Assembly (NCBI GenBank): GCA_026394055.1
Contig: JAPKYZ010000043.1
Location: forward strand, 46,141-110,140
Source: Acidobacteriota bacterium
GTDB lineage: Bacteria; Acidobacteriota; Terriglobia; Bryobacterales; Bryobacteraceae
Direction of reading: 5' to 3'
Length of the DNA: 64,000 nucleotides
In this document: in pieces, positions 35,609 to 45,095 of the stretch
Layout: every line of letters starts with the position of its first letter
Position numbering within the stretch: the stretch's first letter is position 1
The notes under the pieces: model-generated
The model's input: the letters and a program-made list of their open reading frames with translations, nothing else
Told to the model about the DNA's origin: nothing
Database searches by the model: none
Program-made: the position numbers and the translations under genes

Positions 35609-37579
35609 ATGATGACGGCACGGCTGACCGCGGTCGCATTGCTGCTCCCGTTGGCTGCTCTGGCGGCGGGAGAGCGGGAGATCGCCACTTGGGCGATCCG
35701 CGCGGGGGGCCGTGTCTTGATCAACGATACGCGCACGCCGGTGCGGGACTTGAGCGCGTTGCCGGCGGGCGAGTTTCAGATCACGGGCCTTGACCTCTAC
35801 GGCACGATCATCGAGCCCAAGGAGCTCGAGAAGGTCAGCCAGCTGAAGACGCTCAAAGAGCTGTATCTGCCCGGCCCCAGCTGGAACCCCGGCGCGGGTA
35901 GCCGCCTCGATGCCAACGAGGAGCTGAAGTTTCTGGCCGGGCTGGTGAACCTCGAAAAGCTGCACTTCAGCACCCACTTCCTCACCAACGTCAACGTCAA
36001 GGACACGGGCTTTGAGCATCTGAAGACGCTGACCAACTTGAAGGAACTGCGCTTGTCACAAGGGCGGCTGCAGAAGTTTAGCTTGGCCGCCTTTGCGAAT
36101 CTCGAATCGCTCGATTTGAGCTATTCGACGGCCTCCGACGAGATGATGAAGAGCTTGGCGGGCTTGAAAAAGCTGCGCAGGATCAATTTGCGAGATTCGC
36201 TGGTGACCGACGAAGGCTTGCGGTCGTTGAAGGGCTTGAGCGCCCTTGAAGAGCTGGATCTCTATGGCTTGAAGATCACCGATGCGGGCGTGGCGCAGTT
36301 GGCCGATCTGCAGTCGCTGCGGAAGCTGAATCTGCTGGGCGGTCCGGTGACGGATGCGGGCGTCGAGCAACTGGCTCGGCTGCCGAAGCTGATGGAGCTG
36401 AATCTCTATCGCAGTGAGATGACCAATGCGGGCCTTTCGAAGCTGGCCGCATTGAAGGAGCTCGCGCTGCTGGATGTGCGCTATAGCCGGGTCACCCGCT
36501 CCGGTGTGGATGTCCTGCGCAGTGCCCTGCCCCAGTGCCGGGTGGAGTTTGTGGGCGCGGCGCCGGTGGCGGCCAAGCTGCCGGTGTTGCCCAGAGCCAT
36601 CAATGACGCGACGGTGGCGGCGTGGGTGCGATCTGCGGGTGGAGTGGCGGAGATCGTCGATGGCAAGCTGCGGCGGGTGTCACTGCGTTCGACGCCGGTG
36701 AACGATCAGCAGCTGAAGATCTTGGGCGAGCTGAATAGCATCGAGGAGCTGAGCGTCGAGGCCACCGAGATCGGCGACCTGGGCCTGGAAACGATTGCCC
36801 GCCTGACCACGCTGAAGAGCCTGAATTTGGCCGCGACGACGGTCTCGGACCGCGGTCTACCTGCACTGAAGGGACTGCGCAACCTGGAGCGGCTGAACCT
36901 TTCAGGAACCATCCTGCGAGGACCGGGCTTAGCCGTGTTGACCAGCCTGACGGCGCTGAAGCAACTGGATCTGACGTCGGTGCCGATCAAGGATGCAGCC
37001 CTGGTTCACTTGCCACAGCTCGAGAAGCTGGGGCTGGCCTATACGGAAGTGAGCGACGCGGGTCTGGAGACGTTGAAGCAGCAGACCAAGCTTGCTGTTC
37101 TCGACCTGACCGGGACCGACGTAGGCGACAAAGGGCTGGTCCATTTAGCCTCGATCGTGCAGTTGCAGGAGTTGCTGTTAAATCATGGCCGCTTTACCGA
37201 CAAGGGCCTGGAGCCGCTGCGGGCACTGGTGGCGCTGCGCCGTTTTGAGGCCGTCCGGACGCGGTTCGGGCAGGCTTCGGCCGCCGTGCTGGCTTCGTTA
37301 AGCCATCTGGAGGCCGTCAACCTGGACTACACCGCGCTGAACGATGAAGGGCTGAAGTTGTTGGCCGGGTTGCCGCAGTTGCGGGAGCTGCATCTTGATT
37401 CCGCCACCATCTCTGACGCTGGTCTTGAAGCGTTGGGGGGCGCCAAACAGTTGACCTATCTGAACCTCTACCACACGCTGGTTTCTGAGCAGGGGCACGC
37501 CAAGCTGGCCGCCGGGCTTCCGGCATGCAAGATCATCTGGGACCGCGATTCACGGCTTCCCAACCGGAGGGGCAGTTGA
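35609..37579 (+). CDS. Secreted leucine-rich-repeat protein 1
   Basis: 656-aa protein: signal peptide (ALLLPLAALAAG), then about 22 LRRs of ~24 residues with consensus LxxLxxLxLxxTxVTDxGL, e.g. LKKLRRINLRDSLVTDEGL, LSALEELDLYGLKITDAG, LRNLERLNLSGTILRGPG. Two repeat blocks are separated by a non-repeat segment ~295-330 (CRVEFVGAAPVAAKL). The start is directly after the molybdo-subunit stop (no gap), so translation is coupled. Binding partner unknown; such LRRs are recognition scaffolds. Confidence 0.9.
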   Translation: MMTARLTAVALLLPLAALAAGEREIATWAIRAGGRVLINDTRTPVRDLSALPAGEFQITGLDLYGTIIEPKELEKVSQLKTLKELYLPGPSWNPGAGSRLDANEELKFLAGLVNLEKLHFSTHFLTNVNVKDTGFEHLKTLTNLKELRLSQGRLQKFSLAAFANLESLDLSYSTASDEMMKSLAGLKKLRRINLRDSLVTDEGLRSLKGLSALEELDLYGLKITDAGVAQLADLQSLRKLNLLGGPVTDAGVEQLARLPKLMELNLYRSEMTNAGLSKLAALKELALLDVRYSRVTRSGVDVLRSALPQCRVEFVGAAPVAAKLPVLPRAINDATVAAWVRSAGGVAEIVDGKLRRVSLRSTPVNDQQLKILGELNSIEELSVEATEIGDLGLETIARLTTLKSLNLAATTVSDRGLPALKGLRNLERLNLSGTILRGPGLAVLTSLTALKQLDLTSVPIKDAALVHLPQLEKLGLAYTEVSDAGLETLKQQTKLAVLDLTGTDVGDKGLVHLASIVQLQELLLNHGRFTDKGLEPLRALVALRRFEAVRTRFGQASAAVLASLSHLEAVNLDYTALNDEGLKLLAGLPQLRELHLDSATISDAGLEALGGAKQLTYLNLYHTLVSEQGHAKLAAGLPACKIIWDRDSRLPNRRGS

Positions 37580-38448
37580 TCGCCGTTGTTGCCGTCGCCT
37601 TGTTAGCTGCTGATCCGGCGGCCTGGGTTCCCCGAGCGGGAGGATCAGTGGTGCAGGATGCGCAGGGCCGGGTGACGGGCGTTGACCTGCGCTCCAGTTG
37701 GGTGACCGATGCGGATCTGCCGGAGCTGGCCAAGCTGCCTGCGCTCGTGTCGCTGGACCTTTCGATGACGCGGATCAGCGACCAGGGCCTGCAAAGGTTG
37801 ACCCCGCTGAAGAGCGTGGCCGAACTGAATCTCTACTATGCGGAGTTCATCACCGACGAAGGGATGTCGGCGGTCAAGGCATGGAAGAATCTGCGCCGGG
37901 TGAATCTGCGCGGCACTAAGATCACGGATACGACGCTGGCCTATTTGGGCGCGCTGCCGGCGGTGGAGAGCGTGGATGCCGGTTTCGCCCAGATCACCGA
38001 CAACGGCATCGAGCTGCTCTCGACGTTGCCCAAGCTGAAGGAGCTGACCATTGGCGGCAACAAGCTGACCGATGTTGGCTTGCAGGCCGTGCGCCTGATG
38101 CCGGGGTTGGTCTATCTGGATGTCAGTGGCTCGCAGCGCACCGATTCCGGGCTCTGGCAAGTGAGCGTGACGGACTTGGGGTTGGCTGCCATTGCATCGC
38201 TCAAGAACCTGCGCGAATTGCGGATGGGCGGCACTAGTGTGACGGCGCGTGGTCTTGAGACTTTGCGTTCCAGCCTGGCGTTGCAGCAGTTGAACCTGGA
38301 GAAGGCCAAGCGCATTGCGGATGATGCGGTTCCGGTGCTGATCGCCTGGAAGTCGCTAAAGCGGGTGGACCTGAACGGCACCGGCGTGACAGCCAAAGCG
38401 GTCGCGGAGTTGCGTCAGGCGCGGCCGGATTGCGAAGTGCTCTTTTAG
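37576..38448 (+). CDS. Secreted leucine-rich-repeat protein 2
   Basis: 290-aa LRR protein, start TTG 37576 in a TTGA overlap with the preceding LRR gene (an ORF from 37525 would use out-of-family residues). Short N-terminal hydrophobic stretch (IAVVAVALLAADP), then nine or ten repeats of the same type (LPALVSLDLSMTRISDQGLQ, WKNLRRVNLRGTKITDT, LKNLRELRMGGTSVTARGL), ending with the capping CEVLF. It is probably a split or duplicated partner of LRR 1. Confidence 0.88.
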   Translation: MIAVVAVALLAADPAAWVPRAGGSVVQDAQGRVTGVDLRSSWVTDADLPELAKLPALVSLDLSMTRISDQGLQRLTPLKSVAELNLYYAEFITDEGMSAVKAWKNLRRVNLRGTKITDTTLAYLGALPAVESVDAGFAQITDNGIELLSTLPKLKELTIGGNKLTDVGLQAVRLMPGLVYLDVSGSQRTDSGLWQVSVTDLGLAAIASLKNLRELRMGGTSVTARGLETLRSSLALQQLNLEKAKRIADDAVPVLIAWKSLKRVDLNGTGVTAKAVAELRQARPDCEVLF

Positions 38449-38495
38449 GCACCGCTAGCCATTCTCTAGACCTCATACGGTGTCGCCGCAGGTTT

Positions 38496-38563
38496 AGCCC
38501 CATGCGTGAGCTTGGGGCTTGTTTCGGGATCGGAAAAGAGCCCCAAGCTTTACGCATGGGGCT
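38496..38563 (+). repeat. REP-like inverted pair (68 bases)
   Basis: Two 24/25-base copies in inverted orientation: 38496-38519 and 38539-38563, separated by 19 bases. The first copy is identical to 13297-13320; the second is its reverse complement with one insertion/substitution. Lies between convergent genes (stops 38448 and 38601); the whole can fold into a long hairpin and may act as a bidirectional terminator. Confidence 0.85.
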
Positions 38564-38600
38564 GATCTCGAAGAACCACTTGTGCGAGGGCAAACGTGCT

Positions 38601-40988
38601 CTAGAACGAAAAGCCGATCTGGGCGGTGTAGGCTCGCGGGGTGACGAAGTGCGTGCCGGCGAAGACGGATAGGAAGTTGTACAGCGCCACCCGGTTGCCC
38701 AGGTTGATGGCGGTGAACTTCAAGGTGGTGCGGTAGCGTTCCGTCTTGAAGAGGTTGTCGGTGCCGACGCTTAGGTTGAACAGATGGCGAGGCGCAATGC
38801 GTCCGGGGTTGTGGTCGGCGTTGTAGGTGCCTTCGGCCGGGATGCGGACGCGGGTGGCGCCCAGGGCCTTCGCTCCGCAGCTTTCAATAGGCGCGCCGGG
38901 CTGGGCGAAGGTGTTGCCGCAGAACAGGCCCATGGCTGCTTGCTGGGCTCCGGTGAGCGCTAGGGCATCAGCAGGCCCACTGATGGCCCCGGTGACCAGG
39001 CCGGAGTCGTAGCGCCAGGTGAAGGCCACCCAGGGGCCAGTCTTGTACTGGTAGCGGACGAAGCTGGTCTGCTGGAACTTCTGGTCGTGATCGATCCGGA
39101 AGACCGCCGTGGGGTCGCCCTCTTCTTCCTCATGCCCAAAGGGTGCGCCACCCGTGGCGGGGCCTTGGTAGCGGGCGCGAGCGGTGCCGATGGTGGAGAA
39201 AGCCTGAAGCCCTTTCCAGGAGGCGGTGGCGATGCGGAAGGCCAAGCCATCGACGCGCGACCGCTCGAGCGCGACCGGGAAGAAGATCGGCGTATTGAAA
39301 AGCGACTCGAAGTCGAACGCGTTGCGGGTGTCTTTCCAGAAATAGTCCGCATCCACCTGGGCCCAGCGGCCAAGCGCCTGCTGCACACCCAGGTTGTGCT
39401 GATTCCGGCGGCCCACCGGGATGGCCTGCGCTCCGGAGCTGGCCACCACCAGATTCTCGTTGTACGGCGTCTCCATGGTGCGTGAGTAGGCGTAGCGCAG
39501 GATGGTGCCGGTGGGCTTGATCAAGTAGGAAGCGCCCAGCCGCGGTTGGGCCATCGTCGCCTTCGAGAAGCCGCGATAGTTGTCGATGCGGAGCCCGGCG
39601 TTGAGCGTCAAGGCGCCCAGCGTGATGGAGTCCTGCGCGAAGAAGGCCACTTGGTTGACGTTGCCGCGACCGGTAAATCGGATGCGGCCGATCTCCTCGT
39701 CATCGCTCGATAGGGAGAACCGCTCATTCAACCGGGTCTGCATCAGCTGGCCGCCGATCTTGATATTGTGGCGTCCTCGGACATAGGCCACTTCGCCGCG
39801 GGCGCCGGCGTTGGTCAACTGTCGAGCCTGGGAGACAGACGCGGGCGCGTCATCCTCAGGGTTGCGGCTGGGGTAGTAGTCCAGTTGATCGCGCCGGAAG
39901 AAGGCGTTGACGGTCCACAGGGCGCGCGAGCTCAGCACCTGGGTGAAGCCGGGCGAGACGCTGAAGGTGGTGGATTGCTGGCGCTGGTCCTGCGAGAGCT
40001 GATCGAGTGAATTGGGCACCTGGAACCAGTTGCGCGCGCCAAAGATGCCGAGGCGGAACGCGTTGCGGTCGTTGGGCCGGTAGTCGATGCGGTCGTAGAT
40101 CACTTGCGAGTTGCCGATGGCGTGCAGCGGGCGGAATTCCGGCGTATCCAGGAACCGGCCGGAGCGGCTGGCATTGGCCAGAAGGAAGTTGCCCAGCTTC
40201 TTGCCGCCAAAGCCGAAATCAGTCTCCTGGCCCACGGTGCCGAAGCTGCCGTATTGGGTGTTGAAGTTGCCGAAGGGGCGGTTACTGGCCAGGCCGGAGC
40301 GGGTCTGAGCGTTGATGACGAGGCTGGTCTTGTCGCCGTATTCGGCATTGGCGCCGCCGGTGATCAGCTCCATCGACTCGAAGGCGTTCAGCGGCATTTG
40401 CGTCGAGAACTGCTTCGACTGTTGATCGGTGACGGGCTGCCCGTCGATCATGAAGCCGGCCTGGGCGTGGTCACCAAGCGGGTGAAAGAAGCCGTTCGAA
40501 TCCGCCACCACGCCCGGCGCGGCCATCGTGATGGCGTCACTCAAACCGGAGGCGGGCGACATGGTGGGCAGCTTGGAGAAGGACTTGCGATCCGCGTCGT
40601 AGTGCGCGTAGGGCACGTTCTCGATCACGTCGGTGCCATAGGCCTCCACGCGAAGCTCGGTCCGGCCGCCCGTCAAGGCCAGCTTGATCTCCAGTTGCTG
40701 CGGTACGGCGCTGCGGATGGCAAGGTCGGCTTCATAGGGCTGGAAGCCCTCGCGCTCGACGCGGAGGTGGTAGGTATTGGGAGGCAGTGCCAGGATCTGG
40801 AACTCGCCCTGGGCGTCGGCGGTGAGCTTGCGCTCATGTCCAGAAATCGGGTTGACCAGATGGATGGAGGCGCCAGGGACCCGGGCTCCGGCGGGGTCGA
40901 CGACTACCCCCCGCACGCCACCTTCATTCAGCAGAGAGGCGGCCCAAGCCAACGAAAGTGAGCTCCAAAGAATCAGTGCATACCGCAT
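38601..40988 (-). CDS. TonB-dependent receptor with carboxypeptidase-regulatory domain
   Basis: 795-aa outer-membrane receptor. Signal peptide (ALILWSSLSLAWA), a carboxypeptidase-regulatory-like domain ~25-110 (GGVRGVVVDPAGARVPGASIHL), plug ~125-225 with GGANAEYGDKTSLVINA, then a 22-strand barrel ending AYTAQIGFSF with the terminal Phe. About 400 residues shorter than the receptor at 4016-7627 and only related at family level. Leaderless start: TATCAT ends 7 bases before ATG 40988. Ligand unknown. Confidence 0.9.
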   Translation of the reverse strand: MRYALILWSSLSLAWAASLLNEGGVRGVVVDPAGARVPGASIHLVNPISGHERKLTADAQGEFQILALPPNTYHLRVEREGFQPYEADLAIRSAVPQQLEIKLALTGGRTELRVEAYGTDVIENVPYAHYDADRKSFSKLPTMSPASGLSDAITMAAPGVVADSNGFFHPLGDHAQAGFMIDGQPVTDQQSKQFSTQMPLNAFESMELITGGANAEYGDKTSLVINAQTRSGLASNRPFGNFNTQYGSFGTVGQETDFGFGGKKLGNFLLANASRSGRFLDTPEFRPLHAIGNSQVIYDRIDYRPNDRNAFRLGIFGARNWFQVPNSLDQLSQDQRQQSTTFSVSPGFTQVLSSRALWTVNAFFRRDQLDYYPSRNPEDDAPASVSQARQLTNAGARGEVAYVRGRHNIKIGGQLMQTRLNERFSLSSDDEEIGRIRFTGRGNVNQVAFFAQDSITLGALTLNAGLRIDNYRGFSKATMAQPRLGASYLIKPTGTILRYAYSRTMETPYNENLVVASSGAQAIPVGRRNQHNLGVQQALGRWAQVDADYFWKDTRNAFDFESLFNTPIFFPVALERSRVDGLAFRIATASWKGLQAFSTIGTARARYQGPATGGAPFGHEEEEGDPTAVFRIDHDQKFQQTSFVRYQYKTGPWVAFTWRYDSGLVTGAISGPADALALTGAQQAAMGLFCGNTFAQPGAPIESCGAKALGATRVRIPAEGTYNADHNPGRIAPRHLFNLSVGTDNLFKTERYRTTLKFTAINLGNRVALYNFLSVFAGTHFVTPRAYTAQIGFSF

Positions 40989-40995
40989 AGAGGTA

Positions 40996-41001
40996 ATGAT
41001 A
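40996..41001 (-). promoter_or_regulatory. -10 element, leaderless start
   Basis: TATCAT on the minus strand, 7 bases before ATG 40988, in an AT-rich patch within high-GC sequence. Confidence 0.5.
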
Positions 41002-41070
41002 TCGCATTATCACTTTTGTGAAAAGACGAATTTCGCCCTCGGAGCGCAATTTGTTCATTGCCCCCGGAGC

Positions 41071-41976
41071 TCAGTACGCTTTGCGGATATCGCGGTGTGC
41101 GCTGCGTGCGTCGAACCCGGACTGGATCAGCCGCGTGCAGACCTCATCGGCAATCATCACGGAGCGGTGGTGGCCGCCGGTGCAGCCAAACGCAATGGTG
41201 AGATAGCTTTTGCCTTCTTTGACGTAGTGCGGCAACAGGAATTGCAGCAGATCGGTGACGCGGCTGATGAACTCTTGCGTTTGCGGGTATTGGCGGACGA
41301 AATCGGCGACGGCCGGGTCCTTGCCATTCTTCTTGCGGAGTTCGGGAACGTAGTTGGGGTTGGGCAGGAAGCGGACGTCAAACACCAGGTCGGCATCGGC
41401 GGGTGGGCCGTTCTTGAAGCCGAAACTGATCACGGAGATGGCGACCGACGAGGCTTTGCGGACGCCGCCGAACTTTTCTTCGATCAGGCGGCGCAGGTCG
41501 TGGCCGGTGAGGCGGGTGGTGTTGATGACCGGGTCCGCGAGGGCTCGAATCGGGGCCAAGCTCTTGATCTCGGCCTTGATCAGCTTGTCAATCGAACTTT
41601 GGCGGCCCAGCGGGTGCGGACGGCGGGTCTCAGAAAAGCGGCGCTTCAGCGAGGCGGCGTCGGCTTCGAGAAATACCAGCGTCGTGCGCAGGCGTTGCGT
41701 GAGATCGGCAAAGATCTCGGGGAAGCGCTGCAGCGCCTCCCCTTCCCGGACATCGATCACCAGCGCGGCGCGGGCGATGCCCTTGGCCTGGTGGGTGAGA
41801 TCGGCAAACGTCGGAATGAGATCCACCGGCAGGTGGTCCACGGCGTAGTAGCCCAGGTCTTCCAAGGCGCGCAGCACCGTGGCCTTGCCGGAGCCGCTTA
41901 AGCCGGTGATGATCACCAACTCGGCTGGCGGCTTGGCAGGCGTGCGCTTAACCTTCGATAAGGTCGAATTCCCCAT
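41071..41976 (-). CDS. rapZ: RapZ, nucleotide-binding regulator
   Basis: 301-aa RapZ/YvcJ-family P-loop protein; in enterobacteria it adapts RNase E to GlmZ and senses glucosamine-6-phosphate. Walker A is GLSGSGKA, with Ala instead of Ser/Thr after Lys, then LEDLGYYAVDHLPVDLIP; DVREGEALQRF; C-terminal FGCTGGHHRSVMIADE is the conserved RapZ signature. Overlaps hpf by 29 bases; part of the rpoN-hpf-rapZ cluster. Full length. The Walker A change may reduce nucleotide hydrolysis but is known in related bacteria. Confidence 0.93.
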   Translation of the reverse strand: MGNSTLSKVKRTPAKPPAELVIITGLSGSGKATVLRALEDLGYYAVDHLPVDLIPTFADLTHQAKGIARAALVIDVREGEALQRFPEIFADLTQRLRTTLVFLEADAASLKRRFSETRRPHPLGRQSSIDKLIKAEIKSLAPIRALADPVINTTRLTGHDLRRLIEEKFGGVRKASSVAISVISFGFKNGPPADADLVFDVRFLPNPNYVPELRKKNGKDPAVADFVRQYPQTQEFISRVTDLLQFLLPHYVKEGKSYLTIAFGCTGGHHRSVMIADEVCTRLIQSGFDARSAHRDIRKAY

Positions 41977-42544
41977 CGTTTCGCCGGATCAACACACAGA
42001 TTTTGTCAGAATCGGCGTCCCGGTACGCCAGATAGAGGTCACGCGGACGGATGGTGAGCAGCGCTTCCTCCGCCGTCATCGGCTTGCGGCGGCTGCCGAC
42101 GGTCACGCGGCGCACTTGGGTGCCTTCCGCCGCCTCAGGCGCGGGAGCCTTCGCCGCCACCTTGGCCGCAGCGGGAGCTTTCTTAGCGGCCTTGGCTTTC
42201 TCCACCGGAACTTCGGGCACGGCCAGGTGGCCATTGCGGCCCACATCGCGCCACTTGGTCCGGAGCTTCACCACTTGCTTTTCCAGCTTTTCCAGCGAGC
42301 CGCACAGGGCCTTGTACGGATCGGCGTCCGTCGCGTGGCCCACGGCTGAGTGGTGCATATAGTTCAACGTCGCTTCGGCGCGGGTTAAGTGGCGCTGGCT
42401 GGAGAAGATGACGTGTAAGCCTTTTTCTCCGTCTCCTTCTTTGCGGCCGTCCACTAACTTCGAGACTTTCGCGTAACGGGCAGCGAGCTTCTTGGCTTGT
42501 TCGGCCGAGAACTCCTGGGTCTTGCCGGTCATTAGAATCTGCAT
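41948..42544 (-). CDS. hpf: Ribosome hibernation-promoting factor, long form
   Basis: 198-aa long HPF that joins 70S ribosomes into inactive 100S dimers. N-terminal S30AE domain 1-105 (MQILMTGKTQEFSAEQAKKL, DPYKALCGSLEKLEKQVVKL), an Ala/Lys/Pro-rich linker ~118-140, and the C-terminal dimerisation domain ~142-198 (KPMTAEEALLTI, YLAYRDADSDKICVLIRR). ATG 42544 is used; an ATG-type start 15 bases upstream adds MIGSC with no family support. Between rpoN and rapZ. Confidence 0.93.
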   Translation of the reverse strand: MQILMTGKTQEFSAEQAKKLAARYAKVSKLVDGRKEGDGEKGLHVIFSSQRHLTRAEATLNYMHHSAVGHATDADPYKALCGSLEKLEKQVVKLRTKWRDVGRNGHLAVPEVPVEKAKAAKKAPAAAKVAAKAPAPEAAEGTQVRRVTVGSRRKPMTAEEALLTIRPRDLYLAYRDADSDKICVLIRRNDGEFDLIEG

Positions 42545-42555
42545 ACAGGAACCTA

Positions 42556-44142
42556 TCAATTCTTCACTCGGCGCTGATGCGTCGATGGAATGTGCATGTC
42601 TTCACGATACTTGGCCACGGTGCGCCGGGTGACGTCGATGCCTTCGCTGGCCAGCATCGCGGTCAGCTGTTCATCGGTCAGCGGGTGCGCCGGGTCCTCT
42701 TCTTCGATCATCTTTTTTACTTTGCGCTTCAGAATCAGTAATGGCACCTCCGAGCCAGACGGCCCCTGCACCGCTTCCGAGAAGAAGAAGCGCAACTCAA
42801 ACACACCTTGGGGCGTGTGGCAGTACTTATTGGCCACGGCGCGGCTGACCGTGGATGGATGTACGCCGATCTCTTCGGCCACATCTTTGATCATCATGGG
42901 GCGCAGCTGGTCCAGGCCTTCGTCGAACATATCGGCTTGCCGGGCGACGATCGACTGGCAAACTTTCAGGATGGTCTGTTTCCGCTGCTCGATGTTTTTC
43001 AGTAACTGATAAGCCGAGGTCATCCGTTCGCGGATGTAGTTACGGACCTCTTTGCTGGGCTCTTCGTTGCGGTCGATCAGGCGCCGGTATTGCGGGTTCA
43101 GGCGGACCTGGGGCAGGTCGTCGTCATTCAATTGGACGACATAGTCGGAGCCATCTTTGAAAATGTAGACATCGGGCTCAATCTGGCGGGCGCCGGGGCC
43201 GGAATAGCGGATGCCGGGCCGGGGGTCCAGGTGACGGATGACTTCGAGCGCAATCTCGATGTGACGCAGCGGGCGCCCCAGCAACCGGGCGATCTCTTTC
43301 CACTGGCGGGCCTGCACCTGGGGCAGATAATCCGCCACCATCTTCCAGGCCACGCCACCTTCCGAACCACGGCTTTCGAGCTGGAGCAGCAGACATTCGC
43401 GCAGGTCGCGAGCGCCCACCCCGGCCGGGTCCAGCGCCTGGATCTCTTCGAGCGCCTTCTCCGCAACATCAAGCGACTGGCCGCTCAACGCCGCCACTTC
43501 ATCGAGCGGGATGGTGAGGTAGCCGTTGTCGTCCAGATTGCCGATGATGACGTCGGTGGCTTCGCGGATCTCTTCGGTCAAGATGACCAGGCTGAGCTGC
43601 GAATCGAGATGCTCGCTCAGCAGGACGGGGGCGGAGACGAAGTTCTCATACGAGGGCCGCTCCGGGTTCTCCGCGGCAGGCGACTTGTAGCCGGGATCGA
43701 GGTACTCGTCAAAGAAGCTGCCGTAGTCGATCTCTTCAAACGTGTCGGCGGCTTTGTTGTCGGCCGGAGCATCGGCGGAAACTTCAAAGGCGGCATCGGA
43801 GGGGCCGGGAGCAGGCTCGGGCTCGACACCGCCCACCCGCAGTTCAAAGTCCGGCTGTTCAAACTCAGTGGCGGTGGAGCTTTCCACCATTTCGAGCAGA
43901 CCGGCGTCGGAAGGCTCGCCATTGCGCTCGGCTTCGAGCAACTGCTGGATCTCTTCCGGGGTGAGGTCTTCGCCCGCCTCCTGCGTTTCTTCCAGCACCG
44001 GGTTGGCGGCCAGCTCGGTGGTGATCATGTCGCGCAGCTCCAGCCGGTTCAGCTGGAGCATGGTGACCATCTGCACCAGACTCGGCGTCAGAATCTGTTT
44101 CTGAGCCACCCGGAGGCTTAAACGAGGTGAGAGGCTACTCAT
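42556..44142 (-). CDS. rpoN: RNA polymerase sigma-54 factor
   Basis: 528-aa sigma-54. Activator-interacting region 8-55 with Gln/Leu-rich KQILTPSLVQMVTMLQLNRLEL (as separated motifs), an acidic linker ~60-165 unusually rich in Glu/Ala/Pro, core-binding region ~190-320 (LDLRECLLLQLESR-type), and DNA-binding domain with the RpoN box RRTVAKYRED at the end. Slightly longer than the usual ~480 aa because of the acidic linker. Followed 11 bases later by hpf. Confidence 0.95.
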   Translation of the reverse strand: MSSLSPRLSLRVAQKQILTPSLVQMVTMLQLNRLELRDMITTELAANPVLEETQEAGEDLTPEEIQQLLEAERNGEPSDAGLLEMVESSTATEFEQPDFELRVGGVEPEPAPGPSDAAFEVSADAPADNKAADTFEEIDYGSFFDEYLDPGYKSPAAENPERPSYENFVSAPVLLSEHLDSQLSLVILTEEIREATDVIIGNLDDNGYLTIPLDEVAALSGQSLDVAEKALEEIQALDPAGVGARDLRECLLLQLESRGSEGGVAWKMVADYLPQVQARQWKEIARLLGRPLRHIEIALEVIRHLDPRPGIRYSGPGARQIEPDVYIFKDGSDYVVQLNDDDLPQVRLNPQYRRLIDRNEEPSKEVRNYIRERMTSAYQLLKNIEQRKQTILKVCQSIVARQADMFDEGLDQLRPMMIKDVAEEIGVHPSTVSRAVANKYCHTPQGVFELRFFFSEAVQGPSGSEVPLLILKRKVKKMIEEEDPAHPLTDEQLTAMLASEGIDVTRRTVAKYREDMHIPSTHQRRVKN

Positions 44143-44249
44143 GCTGACGACTCCAGGATACCGCCTTGGGTACTGGGACGCCCAGAGCTGTTGTGATGGG
44201 CCCGGATGCTAGCCGCAGCCGAATCGCAAACCAGACGGAAGGAAGCCGC

Positions 44250-45026
44250 TTAGGGCAGCAGCAGGGACTTCAACGCCGCCACCACGGGCATAGAGAAAAG
44301 GCTGGAATCTAGCCGATCGAGCCAGCCGCCGTGGCCGGGTAGCATGGTGCCGGAATCTTTCACACCGGCGCCGCGCTTCAAGGCCGATTCAGCCAGGTCG
44401 CCCACTTGTCCGGCAACGTTGCCGGCGGCACCAAACAGCAGCCGCTGCCACAGCGGTACCTCAGGCAACGCCCAGCCTAGATAGAAGATCGCGAACACGA
44501 GAGCTCCCGCCATGGAGGCCACCGCGCCTTCCCAGCTCTTGCCCGGTGAGACCACGGGCGCCAGCTTGTGTTTGCCAAAAGCCCGGCCCGCGTAGAAGGC
44601 CGCGACGTCGCCCACCCAGTTGATGGCGACGGCAAACAGCAGCCAGTGCGCGGAGGCTTGCCGGAGGCTCAGGGCAGAGCTCCAGGCGCCGAAGACGTAG
44701 AGCACGCCCAACACGAAGGCACCCGCGCTGCCCAGGGCAAGCTTCAGATCTTCATTGCGTAACGCCATCGCCAAGGCGGCGACGGCAAAGATCAGCGGGA
44801 GTTGCACGGCCGACGGCGCGGGCAAAGGGACCAGCATCAACACGCCCGCCGTATAGCCCGCCACGGGCATGGTGAGGTAACCGTGTCCGGCCGCCAGGCG
44901 CAGGTACTCGCGATAACAGAGCACGCCCAGCAGCAACACCACGCCCCAGAAAACAGAATAGGGCGCTGCGACGATCACCCAGCAGACCAGCGGGACCAGC
45001 AACGCGGCGGTAAGGATACGCTTCAT
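44250..45026 (-). CDS. cdsA: Phosphatidate cytidylyltransferase
   Basis: 258-aa inner-membrane enzyme making CDP-diacylglycerol from phosphatidic acid and CTP. About 7 TM helices; C-terminal signature LKRGAGVKDSGTMLPGHGG then WLDRLDSSLF with the metal-binding Asp pair. It lies 69 bases downstream of uppS, as in many bacteria. The 107-base gap before rpoN shows no clear terminator. Confidence 0.95.
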   Translation of the reverse strand: MKRILTAALLVPLVCWVIVAAPYSVFWGVVLLLGVLCYREYLRLAAGHGYLTMPVAGYTAGVLMLVPLPAPSAVQLPLIFAVAALAMALRNEDLKLALGSAGAFVLGVLYVFGAWSSALSLRQASAHWLLFAVAINWVGDVAAFYAGRAFGKHKLAPVVSPGKSWEGAVASMAGALVFAIFYLGWALPEVPLWQRLLFGAAGNVAGQVGDLAESALKRGAGVKDSGTMLPGHGGWLDRLDSSLFSMPVVAALKSLLLP

Positions 45027-45095
45027 CGGTTGGGGTTCGTCATTGGGCCGAAGGCATGGGCCAAGACCGTCGCGGCTCGCCTACCCTGCCCCGAT

